From contig NZ_AUFV01000002.1 of the NCBI RefSeq assembly GCF_000426685.1, forward strand, positions 124,001 to 188,000: a stretch of DNA of 64,000 nucleotides, read 5' to 3'. Positions 41,156-54,066 of the stretch are shown here, in pieces. This DNA is from Solimonas flava DSM 18980 (GTDB lineage: Bacteria; Pseudomonadota; Gammaproteobacteria; Nevskiales; Nevskiaceae). A program made the position numbers and the translations under genes. The notes beneath the pieces were generated by a model that saw only the letters and a list, made by a program, of their open reading frames with translations, was not told the DNA's origin and searched no databases. The number at the start of each line of letters is the position of its first letter. The stretch's first letter is position 1.

Positions 41156-43060
41156 GTGACCTTGATGCTTCGCTATGTAGTGCTCGCGCTGCTGTGGCCA
41201 CTGGCCGCAGCAGCGGCTGATGATGTCGATGTGAAGACGACCTGGCGCTTGCTTGATTACGTGTCCGTGGACTACCGCGGCGCTGTCGCTGCTGGTGTTG
41301 TGACGCGTGCCGAGGAGTACGCCGAGATGACGGACTTCGCGGCGACGATTCAACGCAACATTGAAGCCCTGCCGGCCGGCGCTGGTCGCAATGCGCTGCT
41401 GTCAGGCGCCACGCAGCTCCGGAACGCTATCGCTAAGCGTGACGATGCCGACCGGGTTGCCACGCTGGCACGCGATCTGGCCGGGCAGCTGTTGGCGGCA
41501 TATCCGATCTCGTTGTCACCGAAACAGCCGCCAGATCTGGCTCTCGGGCGGCAGCTGTATGCCGAGCACTGCGCCGGCTGCCATGGTGCCAGCGGCCACG
41601 GCGATGGTCCTCTGGCCACGCAGCTCGAACCCAGACCGGTGGCTTTCAGCGACGCCACCCGCGCTCGCGAGCGCAGCCTTTTTGCCCTCTATCAGGTCGT
41701 CACGCAGGGGCTGGACGGAACGGCCATGCCCAGCTTCGCGCAGCTCACAGATGCCGATCGCTGGGCGCTGGTGTTCACCGCTGGTCAGTTCGCCTATCCG
41801 GCGACAGACGCAGGCAAGGCGCTCTGGAACGGCGATGCCGCACTACGGAGACTGCTCCCTGACATGGACGCCCTGACGACGCTGACGCCAGCTGCGCTGG
41901 CCAGCACGATTGGGGCCGAGCGCGCTGGTGCGTTGACAGCCTATCTGCGTCGGCATCCGGAAGCAGTCGTGCTCTCCGATAGTGGGGTGCTGCGGCTGGC
42001 ACACGAGCGCTTGGCTGCATCTTTGCTTGCCTACCGCGAGGGTGACACTGCGGAGGCCTCGCGCTTGGCCGTGTCGGCCTATCTCGATGGTTTCGAGCCG
42101 GTCGAGCCGCAGCTCTCCGCGCGTGACGCTGGCTTGCTACGGAAGATCGAAGGTGAAATGACAGCCTTGCGATCAAAAATTGGCGCGGGTGTCAGCGCCG
42201 ATGACATGGCGATCCAGATCGAGACGCTGCAGCGGTCTCTGGACGCAGCTGAAACTGCCTTGGGGACGCAATCGGGTGCTGCCTCGTCGTTCGCCGGTGC
42301 GTTCACCATCCTCCTGCGTGAGGGGCTGGAGGCCCTGCTGATCGTTGTAGCTATGATCGCGTTCCTGCGCAAAGCCCAGCGCACGGAAGCGCTGCCGTAT
42401 GTCCACGCCGGCACGCTGGTCGCACTGGCTGGCGGCGTGGCCACTTGGGCAGTTGCGACTTATCTTGTTGCCATCAGTGGTGCCAGTCGAGAACTGACCG
42501 AGGGCACGGCCGCATTATTCGCCGCTACGGTGCTGCTGTTTGTCGGTATCTGGATGCATGGCAAGAGCCAAGCCGGCGCTTGGCAGCAGTACATCAAGGA
42601 AAAGGTCAGTGCGGCGCTATCTCGTCGCTCCGGCTGGGTTTTGTTCACACTGGCTTTCGTGGTGGTTTACCGGGAGGTCTTCGAGACCATTCTGTTCTAT
42701 GTCGCACTTTGGACGCAGGGCAATCATCAAGCGGTGCTGTCTGGCGCCGGTGCCGCAGTTCTGGCGCTTGCCGCGTTTACTTGGTTGCTACTGCGCGCCT
42801 CCAAGCGCTTGCCGATCGGTCTGTTCTTCTCCATCAGCGCTGTTCTGATGGCAGTCCTGGCCGTCGTGTTGACCGGTAAGGGCATCGCGGCGCTGCAGGA
42901 AGCCAATATATTGTCATCGCGGTTACTGAACCTGCCGCGGCTGGAGCTTCTGGGCGTGTATCCGACGCTGCAAGGCGTATTGGCGCAGGCTGCCTGCCTT
43001 GCCATCCTTGGCGCTGGCTTTCTATACAACCGTAACGCAGGCCGCAAAAAACTCGCATGA
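41156..43060 (+). CDS. Cytochrome c-FTR1 iron permease fusion
   Basis: 634 residues. Signal peptide, then a soluble part with a haem c site CAGCH (139-143), a helical linker, and a C-terminal FTR1 permease with seven helices and both iron motifs REGLE (388-392) and REVFE (506-510). FTR1 permeases move Fe(III) after oxidation; the fused cytochrome may pass electrons during uptake. It lies 250 bp after cusA. With the upstream multicopper oxidase, the island may couple copper oxidation with iron uptake. Confidence 0.88.
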   Translation: MTLMLRYVVLALLWPLAAAAADDVDVKTTWRLLDYVSVDYRGAVAAGVVTRAEEYAEMTDFAATIQRNIEALPAGAGRNALLSGATQLRNAIAKRDDADRVATLARDLAGQLLAAYPISLSPKQPPDLALGRQLYAEHCAGCHGASGHGDGPLATQLEPRPVAFSDATRARERSLFALYQVVTQGLDGTAMPSFAQLTDADRWALVFTAGQFAYPATDAGKALWNGDAALRRLLPDMDALTTLTPAALASTIGAERAGALTAYLRRHPEAVVLSDSGVLRLAHERLAASLLAYREGDTAEASRLAVSAYLDGFEPVEPQLSARDAGLLRKIEGEMTALRSKIGAGVSADDMAIQIETLQRSLDAAETALGTQSGAASSFAGAFTILLREGLEALLIVVAMIAFLRKAQRTEALPYVHAGTLVALAGGVATWAVATYLVAISGASRELTEGTAALFAATVLLFVGIWMHGKSQAGAWQQYIKEKVSAALSRRSGWVLFTLAFVVVYREVFETILFYVALWTQGNHQAVLSGAGAAVLALAAFTWLLLRASKRLPIGLFFSISAVLMAVLAVVLTGKGIAALQEANILSSRLLNLPRLELLGVYPTLQGVLAQAACLAILGAGFLYNRNAGRKKLA

Positions 43061-43146
43061 CGGCCGATCGAGCAATGTCAGCGCGGACACATCGGTGAGC
43101 GTGTGTGCAGTCTTTGAGTGGACAAAAGACCGCGCATCTTCAGCGC

Positions 43147-43680
43147 TCACCAACGTCTTGAATCTCCGCTGTCCCGGAGCAGCAGCACTGCGGAGTTTTC
43201 CTCGTCCTGAGAACCGGAGGCATGGCGGGTGACGTCGGCTTCGAGGGCGACACCTACCGCTGCCGGCCTTTGAGAGGCTAGACGCTGCAACATGCTTGCG
43301 GAAACATGGCCCTCTATGAAATAGGCCAAATACTTTCCGACATGGCATCCAGTGAACTGCTCCGGGGTATGCAGGGACCGGCGTATCGGATGCAGCGTCT
43401 CCGGTTCGAATTGCTCGACGACAAAGCCGGCTTCCTCTAATTGCCGAATCCACCGGCCAACGCAGGCACAGTCGTGGGTCCGGTAGACGGCGATCTGGCG
43501 TTCTGCCGGCACTGGGAAAATTCGATCCCATTGCAATGCAACACCGGCGATCATGGCGGTCATCAATGCGAATGCACAGATCAGCTTCAGCCGGAGGACC
43601 AATTGCCGTTGAGTACGATTGTGCTCGGCCTGCTGATCCCGGCGAGGCTTTGACGCACGTCGATCGGAACGTCGGCTCAC
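43147..43680 (-). CDS. DUF411-like membrane-anchored protein
   Basis: About 177 residues from a GTG at 43680; the frame is open up to 43746 and the start is unsure. One hydrophobic segment (LKLICAFALMTAMIAGVAL) is followed by the DUF411 core: VYRTHDCACVGRWIRQLEEAGF, GCHVGKYLAYFIEGHVS and ASQRPAAVGVAL. Ending a leftward Zn/Cd-type operon, it is the second DUF411 protein on the island and probably binds metal in the periplasm. Confidence 0.75.
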   Translation of the reverse strand: MSRRSDRRASKPRRDQQAEHNRTQRQLVLRLKLICAFALMTAMIAGVALQWDRIFPVPAERQIAVYRTHDCACVGRWIRQLEEAGFVVEQFEPETLHPIRRSLHTPEQFTGCHVGKYLAYFIEGHVSASMLQRLASQRPAAVGVALEADVTRHASGSQDEENSAVLLLRDSGDSRRW

Positions 43681-43711
43681 GATTGCTTCGGCTTGAACGC
43701 AATGTTGCCCA

Positions 43712-45904
43712 TCAGGAACGCTCTTGGCGAAGCAGGCGCAGCCCATTGGCGACTACCAGCAGGCTCGCACCCATGTCGGCAAACACCGCCATCCACATCG
43801 TCGCGCTGCCGAAAATCGCCATCAGCAGAAATACCGTCTTGATGCCCAGTGCGAGGCTGATGTTCTGCCAGAGCACGGAATGGGTTTTGCGCGAAAGACG
43901 AACCGCCTCCGGGATGCGCCGCAGATCGTCGTTCATGATGACGACGTCGGCAGCTTCCATCGCCGTATCGGTGCCGGCGGCGCCCATCGCGATGCCGATA
44001 TCGGCCTTGGCCAAGGCTGGAGCGTCGTTGATCCCGTCGCCGGTCATGGCCGTTGCGCCGTAGCGTTGTTGGAGCGCTTCGATAGCGCTGAGCTTATCTT
44101 CGGGGAGCAGATTCCCACGCGCATCGGCGATGCCGGCGGCTTCTGCAATCGTGCGCGCCGTTGCCGGATTGTCACCGGTCAGCATCACCGGCGTGATGCC
44201 CAGCTCTTTTAGCTCAGAGATGGCCGCGCGTGAACTTTCCTTGATCGTATCGGCAACGGCGAAAAGCGCGAGCACTTGAGACTCCGATGCCAGCAACGTA
44301 ACCGTGCGTCCTTGGTTCTCGTGTGCTTCAAGCTGCGCTTCGAGTTCCGGACTGCAGAGTCCGCGTTCTTCGATCAAGCGATGATTGCCGAGAACGTAGC
44401 TTGCCCCGTCTATGTTGCCCTGTACGCCACGTCCGGCAAGCGCGGTGAAATCACGTACGGAACCCGGCTTCATCTGGAGCCCTTCGGCGATTGCCTTCGA
44501 TACCGGATGATCGGAACGTGCGGCCAAGCTCGCCGCCAGCATCAGGCGTGATGCCTCATCCGCCTTGCTGAAGCCTGCAAACTCCACCAGCTTCGGCTTG
44601 CCCTCGGTAATGGTGCCGGTTTTATCGAGTGCAATCGCCTTGAGCTTGCGTGCTTCCTCCAGATAGGTGCCGCCCTTGATCAGAATGCCGCTGCGTGCCG
44701 CGCGCGCCAGTGCGCTGACGACCGTGACCGGCGTGGAAATCACTAACGCGCAGGGACACGCAATGACCAGCAGCACCAGCGCCTTGTAGAGCGCCTGCAT
44801 CCAGCTCCAGCCCATCAGGAAGGGCATGGCCAGTGCAACGGCGAGCGCCAAGACGAATACGGCTGGGGTGTAGATCGCGGCGAAGCGATCGACGAAGCGT
44901 TGCGTTGGCGCACGTGAGCCTTGCGCCTGCTCGACAGCGTGGATGATGCGTGCCAGCGTCGTGTTGCTGGCTGCGGCCGTCACGCGGAATTCGAGTTCGG
45001 CGGTCTGGTTAATCGTGCCAGCGAAGACGGCATCACCGATGGTCTTGTCGACGGGAATGCTTTCGCCGGTCACTGGTGCCTGATCGATCGCGCTCATGCC
45101 GGCGGTGACCACGCCATCAAGCGCAACGCGCTCACCGGGTCGGATGCGGACGATGGCATCAAGAGGGACTTCGGCCGCCGGTACGGCTTTCCAGCTACCG
45201 TCCGGCTGGCGTATCTCGGCCTGCTCGGGCGCCAGCGCCATCAGGCTTTGGATAGCGTTGCGAGCGCGATCGAGCGAGCGAGCCTCGATTAACTCAGCGA
45301 TGGCGTAGAGCGCCATCACCATTGCCGCCTCCGGCCACTGACCAATCGCGAAGGCGCCGGTCACGGCGACGCTCATCAATGCGTTGATGTTCAGGCGCCC
45401 TCGAAGCAGCGAGCTGAATCCTTTCTTGTAGGTGTCCAGACCGGCGAGCCAGATCGCTGCGGCAGCCAATGCCATCTCGACCCCTTTTCCCACCACGCTG
45501 TCGCCACCCAGGAAGAAGGCAAGGCCCTCTGCCACGGTGGCGAGCAGCAAGGCGACGACGAGGCGTGGGAGCCCGCCAGGCGCCGCTTCTGCATCGCGAG
45601 AATCGCGACCGGAATCAGTGCTGCTTCCCGGCGGCGCGACAGGCTGCGGTTCAAAACCTGCGCGCCGGATCGCCGCCAGCGCTTCGGCGATAACCGATTC
45701 AGGCGCCGTCATGGCCAGCGTGCGGGTGCCAAGTTGAAACCGCAGCGCTTGAATGCCCGAAATCGACTCAAGTGCGCGCCGTATCTCAGCCTCCTCCGAG
45801 GCGCAGTCCATGGTCGGGATGCGAAACACCGTTGCGTTGCCCGGCACAACTTCTTGCGAAGATTCGGTCGTGCAGTTCTTGCACGTATCAGTTGAATGGT
45901 CCAT
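43712..45904 (-). CDS. Zn/Cd/Pb-exporting P1B-type ATPase
   Basis: 730 residues from the ATG at 45904; a longer frame reaches 46072 but the start MDHSTDTCKNC fits. One N-terminal HMA-like domain with the MDCASEE variant is followed by membrane helices with CPCALVISTPV, diagnostic of Zn(II)/Cd(II)/Pb(II) transport. DKTGTITEGKP and [21 protein letters not shown] are intact. A Cys-rich lead (CKNC) may capture metal. It works with the CzcCBA pump encoded upstream in the same operon. Confidence 0.93.
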   Translation of the reverse strand: MDHSTDTCKNCTTESSQEVVPGNATVFRIPTMDCASEEAEIRRALESISGIQALRFQLGTRTLAMTAPESVIAEALAAIRRAGFEPQPVAPPGSSTDSGRDSRDAEAAPGGLPRLVVALLLATVAEGLAFFLGGDSVVGKGVEMALAAAAIWLAGLDTYKKGFSSLLRGRLNINALMSVAVTGAFAIGQWPEAAMVMALYAIAELIEARSLDRARNAIQSLMALAPEQAEIRQPDGSWKAVPAAEVPLDAIVRIRPGERVALDGVVTAGMSAIDQAPVTGESIPVDKTIGDAVFAGTINQTAELEFRVTAAASNTTLARIIHAVEQAQGSRAPTQRFVDRFAAIYTPAVFVLALAVALAMPFLMGWSWMQALYKALVLLVIACPCALVISTPVTVVSALARAARSGILIKGGTYLEEARKLKAIALDKTGTITEGKPKLVEFAGFSKADEASRLMLAASLAARSDHPVSKAIAEGLQMKPGSVRDFTALAGRGVQGNIDGASYVLGNHRLIEERGLCSPELEAQLEAHENQGRTVTLLASESQVLALFAVADTIKESSRAAISELKELGITPVMLTGDNPATARTIAEAAGIADARGNLLPEDKLSAIEALQQRYGATAMTGDGINDAPALAKADIGIAMGAAGTDTAMEAADVVIMNDDLRRIPEAVRLSRKTHSVLWQNISLALGIKTVFLLMAIFGSATMWMAVFADMGASLLVVANGLRLLRQERS

Positions 45905-45980
45905 TGAATATTCCGACCAGAAACCGTGAATAACGAGAAGACGCTCGTAGCAAGCAACGCGCGAAGGAAGACGGCAGCAG

Positions 45981-46319
45981 CTAAGGCGCGAGGTCTGACG
46001 GCCCGCCGATCGGCAATGCCTGCTCGACCGGGCTGACGTAGATGTATCCACAGACGTGCGCATGATGGCCAACGCGACCGACCGTCCGGATGATCGACGT
46101 CACCGCGTCTACTTCCTCATCCTCGACGACCAACGAGAGCCGCACCTCGGAAATCACCAAGCCTCCGGCGTCTGCGGTGTAGTCCCGTTCGTTTTCGGTG
46201 ATGGGTTTGAGCATGCCCCTGACATCCTGCAGCGTCAGGTTGCGGTAGCCGGCATCCGCCAGCGCTTGAACCACGTCTGCAGCGCGGACGTGGTGGATAA
46301 ATGCCTTGACCAGTTTCAT
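45981..46319 (-). CDS. P-II-like protein of metal RND operons
   Basis: 112 residues with a ferredoxin-like P-II fold: MKLVKAFIHHVRAADVVQALADAGYRNLTLQDVRG, a T-loop-like centre and VGRVGHHAHVCGYIYVSPVEQA. P-II-like proteins of this group are encoded next to CzcA/CusA pumps and are thought to sense metal or bicarbonate/nucleotide status. The His/Cys pattern near the C-terminus could bind metal. It lies 58 bp after czcA. Confidence 0.85.
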   Translation of the reverse strand: MKLVKAFIHHVRAADVVQALADAGYRNLTLQDVRGMLKPITENERDYTADAGGLVISEVRLSLVVEDEEVDAVTSIIRTVGRVGHHAHVCGYIYVSPVEQALPIGGPSDLAP

Positions 46320-46377
46320 GGTGAAACCTCCTTGAAAGAAGGCGGCGGCGCCAAGCGCCGCCGTAATTTGAGAGGGC

Positions 46378-50519
<4,142 letters not shown>

Positions 50520-50534
50520 GGTTCGGAATCTCGA

Positions 50535-51818
50535 TTAGGGGTTCGTGCCAATAAGTGGAGCGTTCGTCAGCCTCTCGATTTCGGCACGCAGCACGTGGGC
50601 ATCAGCCGCGGTTTCGATGAGGGTGCCCTGCAGGGCAAGGAACTCACGTTGCGCATCGACCAGTTCGAGGTAGCTGTAGCGCCCACGCTGGTAGGCATAT
50701 TCGGTTTCCTTCAGCGCTTCCTCGGTTCGCGGCACGATGTCGCGAGACAGCGTCTCGGCCTCGGCGACGGTGCGGACGAGTTGGCGATGCAGCTCATAGA
50801 GCGTCGCTTCCGCCTTTACCTGCGCAACGCGGCGTTCGGCATCGACCAGCTCGCGATTGGCTTTGGCCTCGGCCACGAAGCTTTCTGCGCGACGGCCGCT
50901 GAACAGTGGAACCGACAGCGAGGCGACGAAGGCCTCATCCTTCGTGGCTTCCAGACGCCGGATGCCGGCGCCAAACGTGACATCGGGCCGGCGCTGGCTC
51001 ACGGCAAGCCGAAGCTCGGCGTCACGTAAGCGGGCCTCGGAGGCAAACCGCAGCAGATCGGGATTCGACGACAGGCGCGCGACGAGCGTGGAGAACTCGC
51101 CGGGGTCTGGCAGCGTAAATAGGTTCGCCTGGACGTCGCCGATGACGCGACCGGCGATCATCGGCTGTGAGTCACCCCATGTCGCGGAGAGCTGCTTGCG
51201 TGCGCTGTCGAGTTCGGCGACGGCACGTCGTTCGTCGAGACGCGTTCGATCAAGCGCAATGCGCGCGCGGTCGAATTCGGCATGCGGCGACTTGGCCGCC
51301 TTGACGCGCATTTCCGATCCCTCGACCGTTTTCTGCGCCAGTTCGACGGCGCTACGGGCAAGCCGCAGCTGTTCCTGCCCGGCCGCCACAGCGATGAACC
51401 GGCGCGTGACCTCGGCCAGAACGTCGAGCTGGCGCGCTTGGCGCTCGATATCCAGCGAACCGCGCCCGGCCTGCGCCGCGCCCAAGCGCGCATCGCGCTT
51501 ACCGCCTAGCTCAATGACCTGAGACAGCGCGAAAGTGTATTCGGCAGCATCGGTGCCTTTCGTCTCTCCCGAACCGAAGATGTTTTCGGCACCAAGAGAA
51601 ACTTCCGGCGCGGGACGCAGCCCAGCCTGTTGGCTGCGTGCATCCTGCGCCTTGAACGCAAACGAAAAGGTCTGCAACTCGGGATTGCCGGCCAGCGCGG
51701 CATCGATCGCCTGACGCAAGGTGAGCGCCTGCGTAGGCTCTGCCGCCTGAGCGGAGAACATCGTGAACAGCAAAAGCATCGAACACGCGCGCAATGCGCG
51801 TGCGGGGTAAAGCCTCAT
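50535..51818 (-). CDS. czcC: CzcC-like outer-membrane channel
   Basis: 427 residues from the ATG at 51818, which has GGGAGG 5 bp upstream; the open frame starts at 51875. Signal peptide ending SAQA, then two OEP repeats with PAPEVSLGAENIFGSGETKG, a typical CzcC start. Channel of the Czc pump, 15 bp upstream of czcB. Confidence 0.9.
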   Translation of the reverse strand: MRLYPARALRACSMLLLFTMFSAQAAEPTQALTLRQAIDAALAGNPELQTFSFAFKAQDARSQQAGLRPAPEVSLGAENIFGSGETKGTDAAEYTFALSQVIELGGKRDARLGAAQAGRGSLDIERQARQLDVLAEVTRRFIAVAAGQEQLRLARSAVELAQKTVEGSEMRVKAAKSPHAEFDRARIALDRTRLDERRAVAELDSARKQLSATWGDSQPMIAGRVIGDVQANLFTLPDPGEFSTLVARLSSNPDLLRFASEARLRDAELRLAVSQRRPDVTFGAGIRRLEATKDEAFVASLSVPLFSGRRAESFVAEAKANRELVDAERRVAQVKAEATLYELHRQLVRTVAEAETLSRDIVPRTEEALKETEYAYQRGRYSYLELVDAQREFLALQGTLIETAADAHVLRAEIERLTNAPLIGTNP

Positions 51819-51907
51819 GGAAACCTCCCGTCGGCACCGCGCTTGGAATGGCGGCGCCTGAATGGAGCCGCGCACCAGCAGCAGTGCGACGGCGAACGCT
51901 TAGGGAA

Positions 51908-52303
51908 TCAGCGGGAGGTAAGAGGCGGCGGGCCGCGCAGCGGCGGCAGCAGAACGCGCGACGCGGACGGAGCAACCGGCGTCGAGGAGGGCGGAGTGAG
52001 GCGAATTGGCGTCCGCAGCAATGCCCAGAGCAGGAGTGCGGCGAGCAGTACAGGCGGAAAATCGAAGCCGGGCTGACTCGCCTTGAATAGCGCTTCATCC
52101 GACAGGGAAACGTCCTGATCCTGATGCGGGGCTGACACACCCGGTTCACTGCCGTGATGGATGCCGATGTCCAGCAGATGGATGCTGGCGGGCGGCTCAT
52201 TGCCGTCAAAGCACAGGTGCAGATGAGCCCCTTCCACACGCAGCAGCAGCAGGACGCAGAGAAGCGTCAGCAGCCACGATTGGAGGCGGGGATCACGGAT
52301 CAT
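51908..52303 (-). CDS. CzcI-like small periplasmic protein
   Basis: 131 residues. Hydrophobic N-terminus (SWLLTLLCVLLLLRV) followed by HLHLCFDGNEPPASIHLLDIGIHH, rich in His and likely metal-binding, then a second hydrophobic segment (about 86-97) and a Pro/Arg-rich end. Small His-rich genes of this sort lead czc operons (CzcI type). It is the first gene after the MerR-type promoter. Confidence 0.7.
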   Translation of the reverse strand: MIRDPRLQSWLLTLLCVLLLLRVEGAHLHLCFDGNEPPASIHLLDIGIHHGSEPGVSAPHQDQDVSLSDEALFKASQPGFDFPPVLLAALLLWALLRTPIRLTPPSSTPVAPSASRVLLPPLRGPPPLTSR

Positions 52304-52361
52304 GTCGGCAAGGCTATCAGATCAGTATGAACTCGTACCCATAAGGGCTGGGCGTGCGCGG

Positions 52362-52392
52362 ATTAAACACCCTGTAGTAACTTCAGGGTCAA
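52362..52392 (-). promoter_or_regulatory. MerR-type (CadR/PbrR-like) promoter of the czc operon
   Basis: Leftward: -35 TTGACC (52387-52392), a 19-bp spacer, -10 TTTAAT (52362-52367). The dyad ACCCTGTAGTAACTTCAGGGT (52369-52389; outer six bases perfectly paired) matches CadR/PbrR operators. It should drive the whole leftward operon to 43147 and control the divergent regulator. Confidence 0.8.
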
Positions 52393-52411
52393 GCGCTACT
52401 GGGAACCCCTC

Positions 52412-52867
52412 ATGACCACTCTGAAAATCGGCGAACTGGCTCAGGCACTGGAAGTCCCCGTGGAGACCGTCCGGTATTACGAGCGTGAGCAACTGCTGCA
52501 AAAGCCAGCCCGCACTGGCGGCAACTATCGACTCTACACGCCGCAGGATCGGGAGCGGCTTGAATTCATCCTGCATTGCCGAGCGCTGGACATGACGCTT
52601 CAGGAAATCCGCCACCTGCTGAAGTTGCGGGACGATCCCGAACACGGTTGCGAAGAGGTCAATGCCCTTCTGGATGCGCACATCGAACATGTCGCAGACC
52701 GCATGCGAGTGTTGCGCCGACTGCAATCGGAGCTAAAGGCAATTCGAGCCCGCTGCGATACGCCGACTACAACCAAAGACTGTGGCGTACTCCGAGAGCT
52801 GTCAGCCGCGTCACCTACGCGGTCCACCTCGAAAAGTCACGTTGGGCGAACGCGCTGTGCGAACTGA
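52412..52867 (+). CDS. CadR/PbrR-like MerR-family metal regulator
   Basis: 151 residues. MerR winged helix (LKIGELAQALEVPVETVRYYEREQLLQKPART), dimerisation helix with a Cys (EFILHCRALDMTLQEIRHLL) and EHGCEEVN, then RCDTPTTTKDCGVL. Cysteines at these three places fit Cd(II)/Pb(II)-responsive CadR/PbrR proteins. It reads away from the operon it controls. Confidence 0.88.
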   Translation: MTTLKIGELAQALEVPVETVRYYEREQLLQKPARTGGNYRLYTPQDRERLEFILHCRALDMTLQEIRHLLKLRDDPEHGCEEVNALLDAHIEHVADRMRVLRRLQSELKAIRARCDTPTTTKDCGVLRELSAASPTRSTSKSHVGRTRCAN

Positions 52868-52949
52868 AAAGAGCGCTTGAGTGCGTTGTGGGTTCAACCG
52901 CGCAAGCAGCTGCTAGAAGCTGCGCAGCTTCTATGGCAATGGGGTGCAG

Positions 52950-53321
52950 TTAGCTTGGCATTGGCTGCGCAACCCGCTGGCAATACGCACCACCCTGGGG
53001 CGGCAGGGTCAGCGAGCCCGCCGATTCACGGCCGAAGTGGGCGAGCAAGCCAAATGCATCGGCCTCTGGAACACCTGCGTCATTCGACAGCAGCGTGCGC
53101 AGCCCTTCTTCCGGAAGCAGGTTGTCGAAATACCACTGCACCGGCCGCTGGCTGGACCCGTCGCGATGAAGCAAGCTTCGCCGCGAAAGCGCGGGCGATA
53201 GATCGAACGCCTCGCCGCTGGCTTGCCATTCCGGGGCGTACTCAAACTCCCAGATGTCATCCTGTTCGCGTAGCTGGCCGACCCTATGGCCGCCCGCGAA
53301 AACTTCGAGGGCGCGCGCCAT
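52950..53321 (-). pseudogene. Truncated hipA toxin gene
   Basis: Only the N-terminal domain of a HipA kinase remains (123 residues; the normal length is about 430). It begins LEVFAGGHRVGQLREQDD and includes WYFDNLLPEEGLRTLLSNDAGV, then ends in unrelated sequence. All kinase residues are missing, so it cannot phosphorylate. Its start overlaps the end of hipB. Confidence 0.75.
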
Positions 53322-53608
53322 CAGCGCTTGTTCTCGCGCACGGAAGCTGTACCCGACTTGGCATCTTCCTGCCGCAGGCGGTTCAATACGGCTTCTACGT
53401 TATCGGGTACGTCTGCAGCCAGCCGAATCCCTAGTTCATCGAGCAGGCGAAGGACGTGGCCGATCTGTGCTGTTTCCTTGCCGCGTTCGACATGGCGCAC
53501 GAACACGGGACCCGCCGTCGGCAAGTCGTCCATGCGGATTTTTCCCGCTTTCCGCGCGGCGCGGATCAGCAGACCCAGATCTTGTGTATTGGTAATGGGA
53601 ACGCGCAT
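53321..53608 (-). CDS. hipB: HipB-like antitoxin/regulator
   Basis: 95 residues from the ATG at 53608. The frame is open to 53698, but that would place two operator palindromes inside the coding sequence, so the later start is preferred. HTH of XRE type: DLGLLIRAARKAGKIRMDDL, PTAGPVFVRHVERGKETAQIGHVLRLLDELGI. It still has its operators although its partner toxin is broken. Confidence 0.75.
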   Translation of the reverse strand: MRVPITNTQDLGLLIRAARKAGKIRMDDLPTAGPVFVRHVERGKETAQIGHVLRLLDELGIRLAADVPDNVEAVLNRLRQEDAKSGTASVRENKR

Positions 53609-53683
53609 AAAATCGATCACCTCTGATCGATTTTTGGCGCGCACGACACGCCTGTCAATAAAATCGATTCGCTCGAATCGATT
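53609..53683 (-). promoter_or_regulatory. Two HipB operator palindromes
   Basis: A perfect 11-4-11 palindrome (53609-53634, AAAATCGATCA half-site) and a perfect 10-2-10 palindrome (53662-53683, AATCGATTCG half-site) share the core ATCGAT. Their centres are about 51 bp apart, roughly five helical turns, which suits cooperative repressor binding just upstream of hipB. Confidence 0.7.
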
Positions 53684-53802
53684 GGCCTTCGTGCTCATGA
53701 GTATCGGCCGGAACGGAGGTCAATGATCGATCCGTCGGTTCGCCGTTTTTTGGCGAGCCGTCGGGCGGTCGTTGATCTCCGAGACGGTCAAAATAGCCTC
53801 GC

Positions 53803-53950
53803 CTCGGGAGCTGGGCAAATGGCCCAGCTCCCGAGCCTCACGGCGGCGAGTGTGGGGTGTGGGGCAAAGCCCCACGGTTTTGTTGGACTGGCAGGGGCAT
53901 CCGCGATGCGGTAGCCCCTGCTGCTAGAGCAGTCTGTAGGACTGCTCTAG
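53803..53950. repeat. Four strong hairpins in a row
   Basis: (1) 14-bp perfect stem 53803-53816/53822-53835; (2) GTGGGGC-AAA-GCCCCAC at 53859-53875; (3) GCAGGGGC/GCCCCTGC at 53891-53898/53914-53921 enclosing CCGC/GCGG; (4) 11-bp perfect stem 53924-53934/53940-53950. They lie next to the iterons. IncQ origins carry single-strand initiation hairpins beside iterons, so these may be priming sites; stacked terminators are the alternative. Confidence 0.8.
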
Positions 53951-53963
53951 ATGTTCTGAAGCG

Positions 53964-54047
53964 CCGGGCGGCTGCGGCACGCATCCGGGCGGGTACAGAA
54001 CAGTCCGGGCGGATATGGAATGAGGTCGGGCGTCAACGGAACGCCGT
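53964..54047. repeat. Four iteron-like repeats (candidate oriV)
   Basis: The core CCGGGCGG begins at 53964, 53985 and 54005, with a variant (TCGGGCGT) at 54026, a spacing of 21, 20 and 21 bp. The rest of each unit follows NTRYGGAAYG loosely. Units about two helical turns apart, directly beside a RepC-type initiator gene, are what an iteron origin looks like. Confidence 0.7.
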
Positions 54048-54066
54048 GCCGTGAATCATATGGCCC

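Noticed and set aside
40905-41159. 84-residue frame between cusA and the FTR1 fusion
   Set aside because: No ribosome site, no domain, composition unlike neighbouring proteins. The gap is treated as noncoding.
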